From Dietzia timorensis (GTDB lineage: Bacteria; Actinomycetota; Actinomycetes; Mycobacteriales; Mycobacteriaceae), in assembly GCF_020742175.1 (NCBI RefSeq), contig NZ_DYXM01000226.1:1-6104 (forward strand): a stretch of DNA of 6,104 bases, in the 5' to 3' direction. Shown here piece after piece: positions 5,865 to 6,104 of the stretch. The position numbers and the translations under genes are program-made. The notes beneath the pieces were generated by a model. The model was not told the DNA's origin, did no database searches, and saw nothing but the letters and a program-made list of their open reading frames with translations. Positions within the stretch are counted from its first letter, which is position 1; each line of letters starts with the position of its first letter.

Positions 5865-6104
5865 GCGAGCCCTCGATCGCCGCCTTCGCGCCCGGCGACT
5901 CCGGCGAAGCCGCCGCGCTCGAGCGCGTGCTGTTCCCACGCCAGGACCCGTGGAGTGAGGCCCAGTTTCGCGACACCCTCGGCCAGGAGCACGTGCGGAT
6001 GTGGGCCGCGCGCGTCGGCGACCGTCTCGCCGGCTACGCCGCCCTCGGCGCCTTCGGCCCGGCCGGCGACCGCGAGTTCGAGGTGTTCAACATCGCCGTC
6101 GACC
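5861..6104 (+). CDS. rimI: Ribosomal protein alanine N-acetyltransferase RimI, N-terminal 81 residues (3' end outside window)
   Basis: This is the first part of a GNAT-fold acetyltransferase that acetylates the N-terminal amine of ribosomal protein bS18 and, in actinobacteria, possibly other proteins. ATG 5861 overlaps the tsaB stop in ATGA; GGGTGGGCGG just upstream is a modest ribosome site. The RimI landmarks are FPRQDPWSEAQF at residues 25-36 (the DPWS motif), WAARVGDRLAGYAAL (the first GNAT strands) and EVFNIAVD at the window edge, which corresponds to the family's E-x-x-x-IAV strand just before the acetyl-CoA loop. The acetyl-CoA binding motif itself is beyond the window. The position after tsaB is the standard tsaB-rimI-tsaD order, which supports RimI over another GNAT enzyme. 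Confidence 0.9.
   Translation, partial: MSEPSIAAFAPGDSGEAAALERVLFPRQDPWSEAQFRDTLGQEHVRMWAARVGDRLAGYAALGAFGPAGDREFEVFNIAVD

Noticed and set aside
1..6104. tRNA, rRNA, CRISPR, insertion sequence, attachment site or origin
   Set aside because: I looked for cloverleaf arms, spaced direct repeats, transposase motifs and terminal inverted repeats and saw none.

Overview
The window is one stretch of high-GC, tightly packed, co-directional actinobacterial chromosome; every gene is on the + strand. The strong G/C preference at third codon positions, the protein sequences and the gene order suggest a member of the Mycobacteriales (Corynebacterium/Gordonia/Dietzia/Rhodococcus relatives). I cannot fix the genus by reading alone. 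Nothing points to mobile DNA, phage, CRISPR or RNA genes.

Layout: (1) the last 86 codons of glmS (glucosamine-6-phosphate synthase); (2) nnr, a fused NAD(P)HX epimerase and dehydratase; (3) alr, alanine racemase; (4) a 137-nt stretch that is either the start of the next gene or a real intergenic leader; (5) an alpha/beta hydrolase of unknown substrate; (6) tsaE, (7) tsaB and (8) the 5' part of rimI, the usual t6A/ribosomal-acetyltransferase cluster, which in relatives continues into tsaD just beyond this window.

Gene junctions are very tight: nnr-alr 6 nt, hydrolase-tsaE 4-nt overlap, tsaE-tsaB 11 nt and tsaB-rimI 4-nt overlap. This implies co-transcription and translational coupling over most of the window. 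Functionally the block joins cell-wall precursor supply (GlmS makes GlcN-6-P for UDP-GlcNAc; Alr makes D-alanine), repair of damaged nicotinamide cofactors (Nnr), and translation fidelity (TsaE/TsaB for t6A37 of ANN-decoding tRNAs; RimI for protein N-terminal acetylation). The hydrolase between the two halves is the one member without a known job.

This is mainly an ordinary housekeeping region, and I found no convincing undescribed multi-gene system. The points worth a second look are the orphan hydrolase and its disputed start, an approximately 20-residue insertion in TsaE, a TTG start for tsaE, a possible leaderless start for tsaB, and a rare-codon cluster in alr.
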